Shown here: piece after piece, positions 40,201-51,770 of the stretch | Layout: every line of letters begins with the position of its first letter | Position numbering within the stretch: the stretch's first letter is position 1 | From: Ooceraea biroi | Taxonomy: Eukaryota > Arthropoda > Insecta > Hymenoptera > Formicidae | Assembly (NCBI RefSeq): GCF_003672135.1 | Contig: NC_039508.1 | Location: 496,001-560,000, forward strand | Length of the DNA stretch: 64,000 nucleotides | Direction of reading: 5' to 3' | Position numbers and translations under genes: made by a program | Notes under the pieces: generated by a model | Database searches by the model: none | What the model was told of the DNA's origin: nothing | Seen by the model: only the letters and a program-made list of their open reading frames with translations

Positions 40201-43200
40201 GAAAGAAGTGCGCGCGAACACAACTCTTTGCAATAAATATTACGGATAACGGGCGCATAGTAAAATCGAAAGGATTGAAAGGCCAAGAACGTGCATAGGC
40301 GGGTTCGCGAAACCGGTATCGGAAAAATGTCAAAAATACGGGTGCTCGATACAGTGTTTCGCCGGGAAGCGCTATGATATAAAACGCAGTTGTTTCGTAC
40401 CTCGCTCGCGCAGAAGGAAAAATATTTCTCTTATGCAACCTCGCTCTTTTATTTGCGCGTTCGTGGGAAGATTTTTGAAAAATTACAGTTCTCTTGCCGT
40501 TTGCATAAATAGCGCTACTTGCCGACTCTTTTTCTATTTCCGTGAAGCTTTTCAAGCCAAACGAATCATCACCAAACGCACCAATGCTTGCTTAACTAGC
40601 TTTATAAAATTTTTCAGAGATAATTTATGATTCTGTAATTTAAATAAAAATTATTTTATGACAGACCTTTCGACATTGACATCTCTTATTGCTCCAGACC
40701 AATATAGCAAATATTTAATATCATTAAAAAAGATAAGCTGGCATACGAATGGTCGTGAAAGTTGAAGAAGCACACGAAGAGGAGCCGTTCCGTTGCTGCT
40801 CGATAGCTGCGCAAATTTACGCAACGTCGCAATCGCGAAACTTTTTGCGAGATGAAAAGTTTGCTGCACCTAACTTGATCGATCGAAAACGAGCGAAAAA
40901 GAGGCAGAAAGGTCGCTCGCCTGACTATGAGGATATGTAATAAAAGTGCAGCGACGCGTCAGCGATCACGCAAGCGCTTGTATCGCTTTAAGATGTAACG
41001 CGAGCAAAGTTGGGTTTTAGTGGAATTCTTCCAGCCTTTGTGTTCACGATACACGTTTATTGCACTCACCCGGTCGCGACATATAATAACTGGCACAAAA
41101 GACTCGCGTCTGCTTGAACATTTTCTAGCAGAGAAACGACCATGACCAAGTTGTTCTCGTTTTATGTATCCTTCGTCCTATTGCAATGACAAAAAGGCGA
41201 CGAGTTTACCACTTGTTTCTCATTATGATATTATCGCATATGCACCGTTTATTTTAAAAGTAACGCGTATCGCGCCTCCGATAATCTTGTTAACTTCTCT
41301 ACGACGAAAAAGGCAACTTTTGTAAAAATGCCTACTTAATAAAAACTGTTTTAGATTCTCGATTGTGATAATTAACGTCGTTGATCTATCAAACGAGAAA
41401 GGGGAATGTCAGGAAATATAATCAAGCCAATCGCGACACAAAGTTTCCTTGGAAAAGTCCGTTCTAATGAGATAAACGTCGCGCTATACTTGCTTCGCGT
41501 TAATTAGAAGACACGGCTGCTCGGTGAGGAGAAAGCCTTCGTTTCACGAAGGAAGAAACTTTTCGCCGGTGCTTTTTTTCCGCTCCGTTTTCGCGCGAGA
41601 CGGCGGCATAAATTCGAGGCGCGCGGTACTTAGGAAACTTTTCGAGAGATGAAATATCGCTCGCTTACTCGTGCGGAAGCCCGCGAGTGTGACGTCGATA
41701 TGTGAGAGACCATGCGAGATGGAGGGCAGTGTCGAGAAAAAGGAGGACGAAATGTAGGAGTGCGAAAGAGGAAATGAAAATTTTTTACTCAAAGCGTGCG
41801 ACTTTCCCGCCCTACCTTCACAGTGAGGTCGGAAATTCGTCGATTTATATATATCCCCTAAGTGATACGTCGCGTCTCCCCTAATTCCTGTCGAGATAGC
41901 TCATGACAAATGCAGTGGACACTCTAATCCATTTACGCGATACAATCGCTTAATTTTCGTCGTTGATATGTTTGTCGGCAAACAAAAAATATTCCGTAAA
42001 TGCACCGTGATCTTTCCCCGTGTTTGGCGGTAACGATGTTACACTTGGAGGAAACTGAGAGAGAATACATACGTGTACCCGGTTATATTCGGCAAATAAA
42101 AGGATAATCCCAGATGATGTAGTAAGTAATACTGGCTCGCGGTATCCGTTCATTTGTCTACTCTATCCCAAGGGCCGTACGAAGTTTATCCAACGGAGGA
42201 ACTTCAATAATACTCCGTTTGCTCCGGTTATTTGTTACGGTTACTCTTTGATCAGAGATGAATATCCGAACAAATCGCCCTCGCGAGTTAGCGAATCCGC
42301 CAACGTTCCGAACTTGGAGATCACCGAACTGCGGAAATTCTGTGCATTGGATATTCGTCGTTTCTGTGCATCGTCTGTCGTTGTATATCAGCCTTGCATT
42401 ATCCCGCGTGATAAACTGTGACGCAAATTATGGTTTGCACCACAATTAGTATCCTCCGAGTGTGCATAAAACTTGCGCCAAGTCTAATTAGTCGATTACT
42501 GTTTCGTTGCGCGGAGAACATCATGCATTTAAGGTTAGCTAGGCTAAAGAGGATTACAAAATTAGTGACTTGTATATTCCACTGAATTGCTTATTATACC
42601 TTTTATTTTATACTTTTGTTATACCTTTTAATATTCTGCGTCAAATATTTCTTTAATCGATACAGATTTTTGATACTATTTTTTCATAGGGAAATAAATT
42701 CAAATAATCCACAGCGTGTATATGTTTTTAGAAATAACCCTTATAGGTATAGATAGTACTACGTCGGAAATATAAATCCAACGACTTTGCTCGTTGACCG
42801 TAAAGTCAAGAAATTTTTGCAATTATGTAAAAGAATTCTGCAAGGTGCGCATTGATAATTAAGTGAACATTCCTAGTTTACCTAGTTGGAACTTTCTTTT
42901 TACAATCGGGCGCAACGTAATGCCAGCGATGGTAGATGACTACGAGCGATCGTTATTCATAAAGGAACGAGTGTCCTTAATGCGCGGCCCCTTCACCTGA
43001 CAGCAAAACCTCCCTCCCGAGACCTATTGTCGCGCACCTCCTCGCATTTTCCGTCCTCCCGCGGTGATACGTAGACCGCTCCGGGTTTTTCTCGTCACAG
43101 GTCGGGAAAAGTCGTTTGCGCTTTAGCTGGCTCGCAGTTGTCGCTGTGATATCGCTCGGGGGTGGACGGGAGGAGGGTGGAAGGTTACTTTCCGAGCTGA

Positions 43201-43906
43201 AAAATCCAAACGACTGCACCCGTTTGGCCCGTTGCCGCTCCGACCGTTCGCATCGCGTAACGATCGCACGCGCCGCGGGTAAATGGGGATTTAATGTAAT
43301 CGTAATTCAAGCTGGACGATTCGCGACGTTAATACGCATACTTTTAGCGTAATTCTTTTCTTAATTATTCAGGTTTATTAACTCGTCCAGTTCTTCGCAG
43401 GCGAAGAAGATTCTGACACAAATCGAACCGTTGTAGCGCGTTGTAGCTTCATTCCCCGACGAGCAAGAAAGGAAAAACGAAAGCGAAGATTGATAATCAT
43501 AGGTACGTGGCGCATTATTATAATACTACTTGTCTAGGAGAGCAGATCGTATTCATATGAGCGTCTATCGATCGCCGTCACATGCGTTAATAGAATGCGA
43601 TTTGCAAGTTATTAGTCTTCAGCGGCCGTCAAAACACGTTTATTATTTACAATCGGGTGAACAGTTAATGACGCGTGACATCGTTATCTCATGACGACGA
43701 GAGTGTTTAAGCGAGCTCTACTTTCCCCCCCGATTTTCTACTTCATGCATCAGCAAATTATCGCATGCCGGTGCGCGTTCCGTGGTTGCGATTTTATATC
43801 GATTCATATAATAATGAGATCGCGTACTAGATAATTAAATTATACAATTAAATTTCTGCTAATCTCGTGTGAAGTAAAAATCTAATCGAATAATTTATTA
43901 ACGTAA

Positions 43907-43910
43907 TTAA
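43907..43910. repeat. TTAA target-site duplication, left copy
   Basis: TTAA directly abuts the terminal GGGG. The matching copy follows the terminal CCCC at 44341-44344. TTAA is self-complementary, so it could also be read as part of the palindrome. Confidence 0.85.
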
Positions 43911-44113
43911 GGGGATGCTGGAGCTGCTAGTGAACTTCTTCGCGATGGTGCTGCCATCGCACAATATTTGCACAATAAAATGCTTTTTACAAAAGTTTGG
44001 CAATTTGTACGCACAAAATCGCAGTTTCGCAAGGTGGGGACACAATTAAGGAATATGAGGATGCTTGTCGAAGTGATTTTAGAAGCGTAATAAAAGAGAA
44101 ATCTGTACAATCC
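43911..44113 (+). repeat. Left inverted arm of the TTAA foldback element
   Basis: 203 bp, complementary to 44138-44340 apart from a T/C difference in the segment ATGC(T/C)TGTCG and two differences close to the loop. Confidence 0.93.
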
Positions 44114-44137
44114 TTTACATAATACAGGATTCTGACA

Positions 44138-44340
44138 GGATTGTACGGAATTCTCTTTTATTACGCTTCTAAAATCACTTCGACAGGCATCCTCATATTC
44201 CTTAATTGTGTCCCCACCTTGCGAAACTGCGATTTTGTGCGTACAAATTGCCAAACTTTTGTAAAAAGCATTTTATTGTGCAAATATTGTGCGATGGCAG
44301 CACCATCGCGAAGAAGTTCACTAGCAGCTCCAGCATCCCC
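44138..44340 (-). repeat. Right inverted arm of the TTAA foldback element
   Basis: 203 bp, reverse complement of the left arm at about 98.5% identity. The 24-base loop lies at 44114-44137 and itself contains a second short AATCCT/AGGATT pairing. Confidence 0.93.
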
Positions 44341-44344
44341 TTAA
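44341..44344. repeat. TTAA target-site duplication, right copy
   Basis: Pairs with the copy at 43907-43910. Sequence outside the two TTAA copies no longer matches as an inverted repeat, which fixes the element boundary. Confidence 0.85.
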
Positions 44345-46652
44345 CGTGGATATTCTGCTATAAATGTTAATCTGTTAGAGCTGTTGTTTTCTGTTTAGCT
44401 CACTTTAATTTCACTATCGTGGAGGGAGTTTCGTTGCGTTTTATTTCAATAAAAAGATTGTTGCTCGGCCTGTCAAAATAGGTTTTAAATGAAGAGGAAA
44501 TACGTGCGTGCACGATGAATAATAAGAAAAAAAGATGAGGTTGCTGCGGGAATCGCGGAAATTCTGCGCGCGGAACAGCGACGTTCAGAACGAGTCGTAT
44601 CGATGTACTAAATGCGAAGTCGATACAGTGTTCGAGTCGCAAAACGAAAGGGGGATAGGAAAGTGGAGTACGCTATCATATTTCCGACGGGGCATCCGGC
44701 ACTATTTCGCATAAACCGTGAGTGTGCCACCATCTCTCCGCCGTTACTTCTCCGTACACCCCTCACACGATGCTTCTGCGATATCCGCGCAGGTGGTTGA
44801 TATACTCTGCATTATCATTTCGCGCCCCTAAAGCGCAAGCAAAATATCGTTTTTTCGGCTGAGCATCATTGTAAGTCTTATTATCAATTCTCTTTTTGAA
44901 TGCAGATAAAGCTGATTCTCGTATAATAATAATTTTCTGAAGTTATGATAACCAACTATTCAAACAATTTTACTTATTGTGAAAACACGCGGCACGTGTA
45001 ATTCGCACTTACGTTACATCCGGTAATTGAGTTCCGTGCTACTTAGAAGACAGAGTCCATTAATCATCTGAGCCGCTTAAGTCAAAGTCTCTTCTACCAG
45101 ACTAGCTTCGGAACGTTATGAATCGCGATGAGATTCTTACGTAGAGATTAAAACAGTATTTCAATCTTAATAATATTCTCTAAATTAAACTCTCATCTTT
45201 TCTTTCCGAACAAGTGACAGGCGCTCTTACAATATTACAATCACAAGTAAAGTTATTTTCGGATCGCCGACGTTTTGAAATCGCACGGAGCAGAATATCT
45301 CATTCGTGCGTCTCCGCGTATAAATTAATACTCGAGACGGAAAAATGTTGCAGGGTGCGCGCAGCCGCGCGCGAGTTATAGCGCACGCAAGTTATAGCGC
45401 GGACGCGATTGTTGCGGGGCGGACGTGCGTCGCTTGTGAAGAGCCTCACTTCCGGCTATCTTCCCTCCTACGGAAAAAGATTCGGCCATTGGAGAAAACG
45501 ATTTGTCTCGCGGCGCGCGACAAATCTCCCGCCGCTCCGTGATCCGAATGCGAGACGACGTCGTCGCAAGACGCCCCGAAGAGAATTCCGGCGCGGAAGA
45601 TAATCTGCTTAGGAATTCAAGCAGAATTTGTTTCGTCTCGTGCGCACGTCGTCTGCTATCCGCCACCCGATAGATCACGGTCGAGTGATATAAGCGTGAA
45701 TTAACTGTGGCAGTCGTCGCGAACCGTAATACCGTATTCGTAAAATTGCGTCTATGTGCACCGTGCGTGTGTGTAATACTTAGAAGAGACCCTTCTCGTT
45801 GCTTAAAGTGCATCCTGCATGCTCGCCATCTTCGTTAATCTTTAAGTGCATGGTGTATCACATTTGGCACCGCTCGCTTGAAACTGAATTACCTCGTTAA
45901 ATTATGTTATGCAGGTGGAACTTTTACGTAAGCTGAAAATTGCCTCTCTGAGAACCGATCGAAAGATCGATATTGTCGAATCGAAGATAAGTGCGCGTCG
46001 GTGCCGGTGTTTGTAATACGATCTATACTCGTGCATAATGCACACTTTTACGAAATATTCTCAAAGTCGCGAGATTAATCCAAAAACATGAACAGATCAT
46101 ACATATCACATGCGTCTTCTCCTGATTTTATATAAAGTCGAGGGTCTCATCGGTGGATGGATTGCGAACTTTATCATTGAGAGGTACCACAGATCACTCA
46201 GAAAACGAGATTCGGGCAAGTGAATGTCGGCAACGGAGGAACGCGAGATGGAAAGAGACGAGAAAGACGACAGACCAGCCAGTTTTTATCATCGCGTGTG
46301 CTACGGTGCTCTCTAACGATCTTCTCATCCTCACGAAGAGAGGCCAACGAAGAGGCAGCGGACGGAACGAACGGACGTCGAAAAAGTTGCGGGACGTGCT
46401 GAAGTGGCCGCGGGTTCGGCGGACCGTGTCACCGTGCCTGGAAAACCTCAATTACGCGACGGTCATTAAAGCATCTTCCATCGCGGAAAAATCGCACGGC
46501 CGGAAAGAAAGGTGGAAGGCGGGAAGGAAGTCGACGGAAACAACGAGAGGGGGACACGGGGATCTTCTCCTTGGAGATTCCACGTGAAGGGAGGGAATTC
46601 TTGCGAAAGAATCCGCAGCGCTCTTCCGCGAGAGCGAGACGAAGCGGATGGC

Positions 46653-46735
46653 CTTTTTTTATCGTCTCTTTCTCGTCGTCTTTGTCGTCTTTCTCTTTCT
46701 CTCTCCCATTCTCTCTGTACTCTTTTTCTATCTCG
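46653..46735 (+). repeat. Pyrimidine-rich tract downstream of a CpG-dense stretch
   Basis: About 80 bases dominated by T and C (TCTTTCTC-type units) following the CpG-dense stretch at about 46150-46650. It underlies spurious Ser/Leu-rich frames. Confidence 0.75.
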
Positions 46736-49700
46736 ATCGTGGATAATTCCGACGTTGGGCGATATAAGCTAATGAAGTGCTTCGAGTGAAAGAGGTCAGC
46801 GGTTCCTTTAAAGATTACCTCTCTGTCGCTTGTGGAAATAATCGACGAGAGACGCTCGAGGGTGGCCGAGCCGCCGCGCCAGTCGGAGGAGTTGGATATT
46901 CATCGCAGACTCGGTTCACATTAAGACAGGGTTCAAACGCTCAGCGATGAAAATTTGCCGTATTCGTAGAGTGACAGCTATCTTGAGCGATACGCAATTA
47001 CCGCATTATGAACGATCGATATTCAAGGGTCGCTAAATATTCGCTTGCGCGAACTGAGCTAATAATAAGATGATTCCGTATACATATCTACGTGGTACCT
47101 CGAGTATATCTTCATCGTCCTCGTTCCTCCGGGGCAGTGGAATATTTTAAACGTCTCTAATACCTACGTAATGCAGTGCCGACGATGCATTTCAATTTTA
47201 AGAGTGTACGCACGCGATCGCTCGAGCTCAGAGCAAGCTATGCGAGAGCCAATTACCTCAGGTACCACGTTGACTCTGTAGCGGTGGTTTTCGCTGACGT
47301 TCCTTTAAGTGAAAGCCAATTACTTGCGGATTATATGAAGATCGATGAAGTTTTGCGCGGCCGTTGCGTCATCGTATGCAATTCGCGCCATTGAAATTGT
47401 TGATGTGTAATAGGGAGATCTTGTCAAGATTTTTGTCATTATCATTAACATCAATTGCATCAGGTTGATCTTGCTATTGTTCGTGATTCAATTTACTGTT
47501 TCATTCTAATTAATTGTCGAGTATGGTTGAAGGATTACGCGGCTAAAGGGTTAGCGGACACGAAATACCTTGTACTACGTTGGTGCTGATACGATTTGTT
47601 TATCGAGTTTCGGCTCACTCGCCCGATCTCGGCCGTGTCCCATCGCATGTCGAAATGGCAATACGTCGTTACGAGGAAATTGCTTTGACCCAAAGAATCG
47701 CGTTATATCTCACCCGCTTTGGCGATTCGCTGCTAAATCACGAGCGATAATACACACCAAACTGTACTGCAAAATTCGTAAATTGCGTTGGAAATCAGAA
47801 CATAAACGATACGCCGTATTATTTTTGCCAAGTGCGATAATTATTACTCATTCAAGTCTCACGAACGAGGATAATTAATATTTGCATCGCGCGGAATCAT
47901 ATTTGTTTCCATGGCAGCGTTATTTCAAAGCGCTCGAAAATTACTTTCACTGAGCTTCATTTTCCAACGCGGCATTTATCACAATTATATGTATTACAGA
48001 GCCTAATTTTCATCACGCACGTCAGGGGTTTTCTCCCTTTTTGACACATTACAACAGAATATCGCTCGTTTCGTTCATATTCATCGTGCCCGACCTCGTT
48101 TATTACAGAGAACAGATGTTCGATCTGTTTTGCGTGAAAGAAATGTCTCATTTCGTGTTCCGGTCTCCAACGAATTAAACGCCATGCTCAATTACGCGCT
48201 TGCCGCGACAGCGCAATTTAGATACCACGTTAAAACAGTAACTAACGGACGTCCAATTATCGTTGCGCAAATATTTAGCACGTTTGGCAAACTCTGCGCG
48301 CCCGCCGCGCCGTATGGATAAATATCAAAGACACGATGCACTGGTTAATTATCGCGGGCAACAACGATGCGATACAAACGCGCCCGGTGCTTTTAATTGA
48401 CGCTTCGTCCCGAAAGAGCGACCGAGCGACAGTTGCGAATGCCGCGGTGCGCACCGCGATGAGAGGCATACGATAATTTTTATCGTTGCCACAACTGTTT
48501 CAACAGCAGCCGACGTACATGTATGCATGCCTGCATTATCTGTCCGACCACTTTAAAGCGCGAACGTAGCAACATTGCAGCAATTTTCGTTATCATAATG
48601 CCGCTTGTGGCGCATTTAAAAATATCGCGTGCGCGCGATAGCGTGCAATAGCACGGATATCCGCGTTAATTTCTCCTGCGGTATCAATTGTGTCGTTGAA
48701 AATGTCATCAACGAACACTGGCATGTACGACAGAGATACGTGTATGAATTTCAAGAGAATCTCTTGCCGAGAATGTTCCGTTATTTTTCCTTGCGACAGA
48801 AACAGTCGAAAAAATGCAGCTGATGCAATACATGTTTCGTACAATCGATGTTTTCGACTCGCTAGTGACATCCCAGTCGTGCACCCGGAAAACGAGCTTT
48901 TCCTGCGCGTTTGGCGAACAATGACGGTCCTTGCCACTGCTGATTCGCGTGCGTTGCAGCTAGTGTGTATCGCTCGTATTGACTCGACCCGCGCGGGGTT
49001 AACGAACAGAAGACAAATAAATGGTTCGGCGTACGAAAACACGGGCCAGAACAAAGAGAGACTGTCGAGAGCAGGAAAGGATGGTGAAGGTGAGGAGGTG
49101 TCAAGTGGCGAAGAGAGAATCGACGGGCAAAAAGGAACAGGAAAGAAGGTGCACGCGGACGCGTGTGCACGTGGCAGGGACGGAAGCGGAGAAATGTGGC
49201 TGCGCGAGAGAAGAGAAGTTTGTTCGCGGTAAGCAGCCCGGGTGAATTCCTCCCCGGATATTCCGGTTAAAGTGCGCCGCTTTGAAACTGCACACACGCT
49301 TCGCGGAGTTCCTCGCTTCCGGATGTCGTTCATTATTGTCTCTCCTCCCGGATTCACGAGAATCTTTCGCTTACAATTTTACGTCGCGGTTTATTCATGA
49401 CTCACGCGTGCATTTATATTTCGCGTGCCTCTCTTGGCTGTTTCTTGTCGAATCGTACGTGTTATTTGTTTCATTAATTATCGACAATTGATACTGATTT
49501 ATTTGAGATTTTTCAATATATTTTTGATAATATTATTTTAAGTCATTTTCTCTTGGCCAGTCTGAAAATCACGCTCGCTGGTTCACGACGGTCTTTTAAG
49601 TACGATGCGTGATGACGTCCCTGAGAACCAGCAACGAGATTCCTCTTGCAAGAACGCAGCGCAGTAAACAAAGCTGGCCTTCCAAGAGGCCGGTGCACTA

Positions 49701-51747
49701 CACGCCGATCCGCCATATTTGCAATGTCTCGGACGTTGCTCGGCACTTCAGCATTATGCAAAGGCATGTATCGACATGTAGCTTGATTAATGGACAGCTC
49801 TCTGAATGAATGACTCAAGTATAATTACGCCGCTTGCTTCGCTATTTTTTTTATATTCCTGATCTTTCGTTGCCCTGAATCTAATTTATACGAAACACTG
49901 TCTTTCGATAATGCATTTTATAAATTTTGCAGAGAAAATATGCACTTGTTATTGTTACAACTGAAAATAGAAGAGACGGATGGCTTCTAAATAAAGAAAT
50001 TCTGATATTATTGAATTTCCGATATTATTTTTGCTCTGTACGAAGACACGATTACAGCTGATCCTATTAATAAACGTTTCCAACACTGGCATATACTCGT
50101 TTTAAATTCTCGATTTGTCAGCTCCGTCGCGCTGCATCTTTTTCGCGTTCGTTCAAATAGTTTTCCGGATATCGGCGCAACGATATCTCTACCTCTTATT
50201 TTTTCCCGCCTTTATGAAAAATCTATTTGTGAATTGCCGAGGTATACCAGTTCGTTTTAAACAACTCGGTTTCTTCTCTTATCGACTGATCCGCCAAGCA
50301 ACGCAAACTCGCGGCTCATACTCGGCTGCCGTGTGGCATACCTATACGCGCCATCATGTATTTCCTTTATTTCCCGTCGACGTATATTCCCTCAATACGA
50401 GACTTCGATAGCAAGAAAGTCAGAAAAGAAATCCACTCTTTCTCCTGCGAAATACTTTCCTTCTTATTTCTCCACTTTTCCCGACGGTGAACTGGATGTT
50501 CCCTCATCCTTATATCAATTGCACTTTTACCAAGTTATTTTGATGAGAGCATGTTTGCATCGATATAGCTAATATCGATATAATGAGTATCAATTAAATC
50601 TCGAAATATGATATGTATTACAATGCAAATTGGATTCATGTAAGTAGGTCTCGCAGTTTCAAGTTTAGTTTCATTATTATTTAACAAACAATGGAAATTC
50701 GAATTTATAAGTCTACAAGTTACAATTATATAATAAATAATTATTCTGCTTATGGATGAGGTATACAGATATGTAACGGATACGCGATCCATTTGGCGTA
50801 GTGCTATTAATTCCGGTAAGTGTGCTAGTTATCTGCAATAGCTGGCGCGGATTATCGATTATAAATGTTGTTTTAACATTATGTGCGCAGTCGATGCCGC
50901 AGTCGTTTGTGCACGGTGGCAGGACATTCCATTTTCGTCTTTCGATTAAATATTAACGTACAGGAGGAGGAGTGGGGCTTCCATTACTGTAATTAGCTGA
51001 AATGCATAGTATACTAGGCGTGTCACACTTGTGTATTTTAGCGACATGAAAGTGCTTTTAACCAAACCCTTTCACCTTTTAATGTTCTCTTGAAGCAGTA
51101 ATAGTAGAACACTTCAGAAATGATTTGGAATATTAAAATTTCATCGTAAATAAAATGCATATTAACCAAGAATACATAACAATTTATTACTTAGTAATCT
51201 AACGCGATAAATAGACATCACCATCTTCGTTTTTTTTTCTAATTGTTGTTCGATACACACAGAAACCTTTGCATCAATCTTTTGCGGATTACGACACAAC
51301 GCGATTGCGAGGTACGAACATTCAGGGAAGCTTAACGTGATTTTCGGCCATCGCGTTGCAAAGTATCAGGAAGTGACTAACGCAGAATTCCGCGGTGATT
51401 TATTGGGGAAAAACGCTCGCGGAAGTGCCCCTGGAATGCCAATATCTCCGAGGGAGAGATCAAGGGAGAAAACCCGCGGGAAATTTGATCATTCGGATAT
51501 TACCCCGATTCTGCGTCTCTAGTCGAGCGAGAAACTTTCGGGATGAAGTGAACTTTAAAAAGTTGAAAAATAATCTCACGTGCGGGAACTTTCGCGGCGA
51601 GAGCACTCGCGTCGAATGCTACGAAGCCATTCCTTATTGTCGCTATTATTTCAGCTACGCTCGGGACCATCGTAACATGTGCGTTATTGCTGCCATTTTA
51701 GCGAGAAATTCAGAAACGGATCAAAGCTTACACAGTTTGATTTTACA

Positions 51748-51770
51748 CGCAATTAAATTAATTAATTGCG
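51748..51770. repeat. AT-rich palindrome with homeodomain-like TAATTA/ATTAATTA core
   Basis: CGCAATTA and TAATTGCG are perfect inverted 8-mers separated by AATTAAT. It contains overlapping TAAT cores of the kind bound by homeodomain proteins. Whether it functions is unknown. Confidence 0.5.

Larger units (their letters stand above)
34159..43906. other. Non-coding stretch
   Basis: Contains small repeats only: ATAACCCG/CGGGTTAT inverted 8-mers near 34749-34782, and ATGTAGATTCGG twice near 39102-39130. AT-rich at about 38780-38960 and 42560-42860, CpG-rich at about 43000-43300. No gene recognised. Confidence 0.5.
43911..44340. mobile_element. TTAA-flanked foldback MITE, 430 bp
   Basis: The element begins GGGGATGCTGG, ends CCAGCATCCCC, and is directly flanked by TTAA on both sides. 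Two 203-bp inverted arms surround a 24-base loop, and I count 3 mismatches between the arms. It has no transposase and is far too short to be autonomous. TTAA target duplications are known for the piggyBac and Kolobok superfamilies. The G-run terminus does not match the usual CCC start of piggyBac ends, so Kolobok is a fair alternative. Both arms carry the same 60-odd-codon open frame read outward, which is a consequence of the symmetry. High arm identity implies either recent insertion or arm homogenisation. Confidence 0.92.

Noticed and set aside
44141..44344. Open frame repeated in both arms of the TTAA element
   Set aside because: The duplicate protein is a by-product of the inverted-repeat symmetry. 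The frame begins at TTG and ends at the element boundary, so it is not an independent gene.
46925..46945. GGGTTCAAACG resembling a tRNA B box
   Set aside because: No A box or cloverleaf stems around it.
48593..49357. Longest minus-strand open frame (254 codons)
   Set aside because: It begins at a GTG rather than an ATG, is dominated by Ser/Pro/Arg low-complexity sequence, overlaps a 180-codon frame on the other strand, and has no motif. CpG-rich composition explains the lack of stops.
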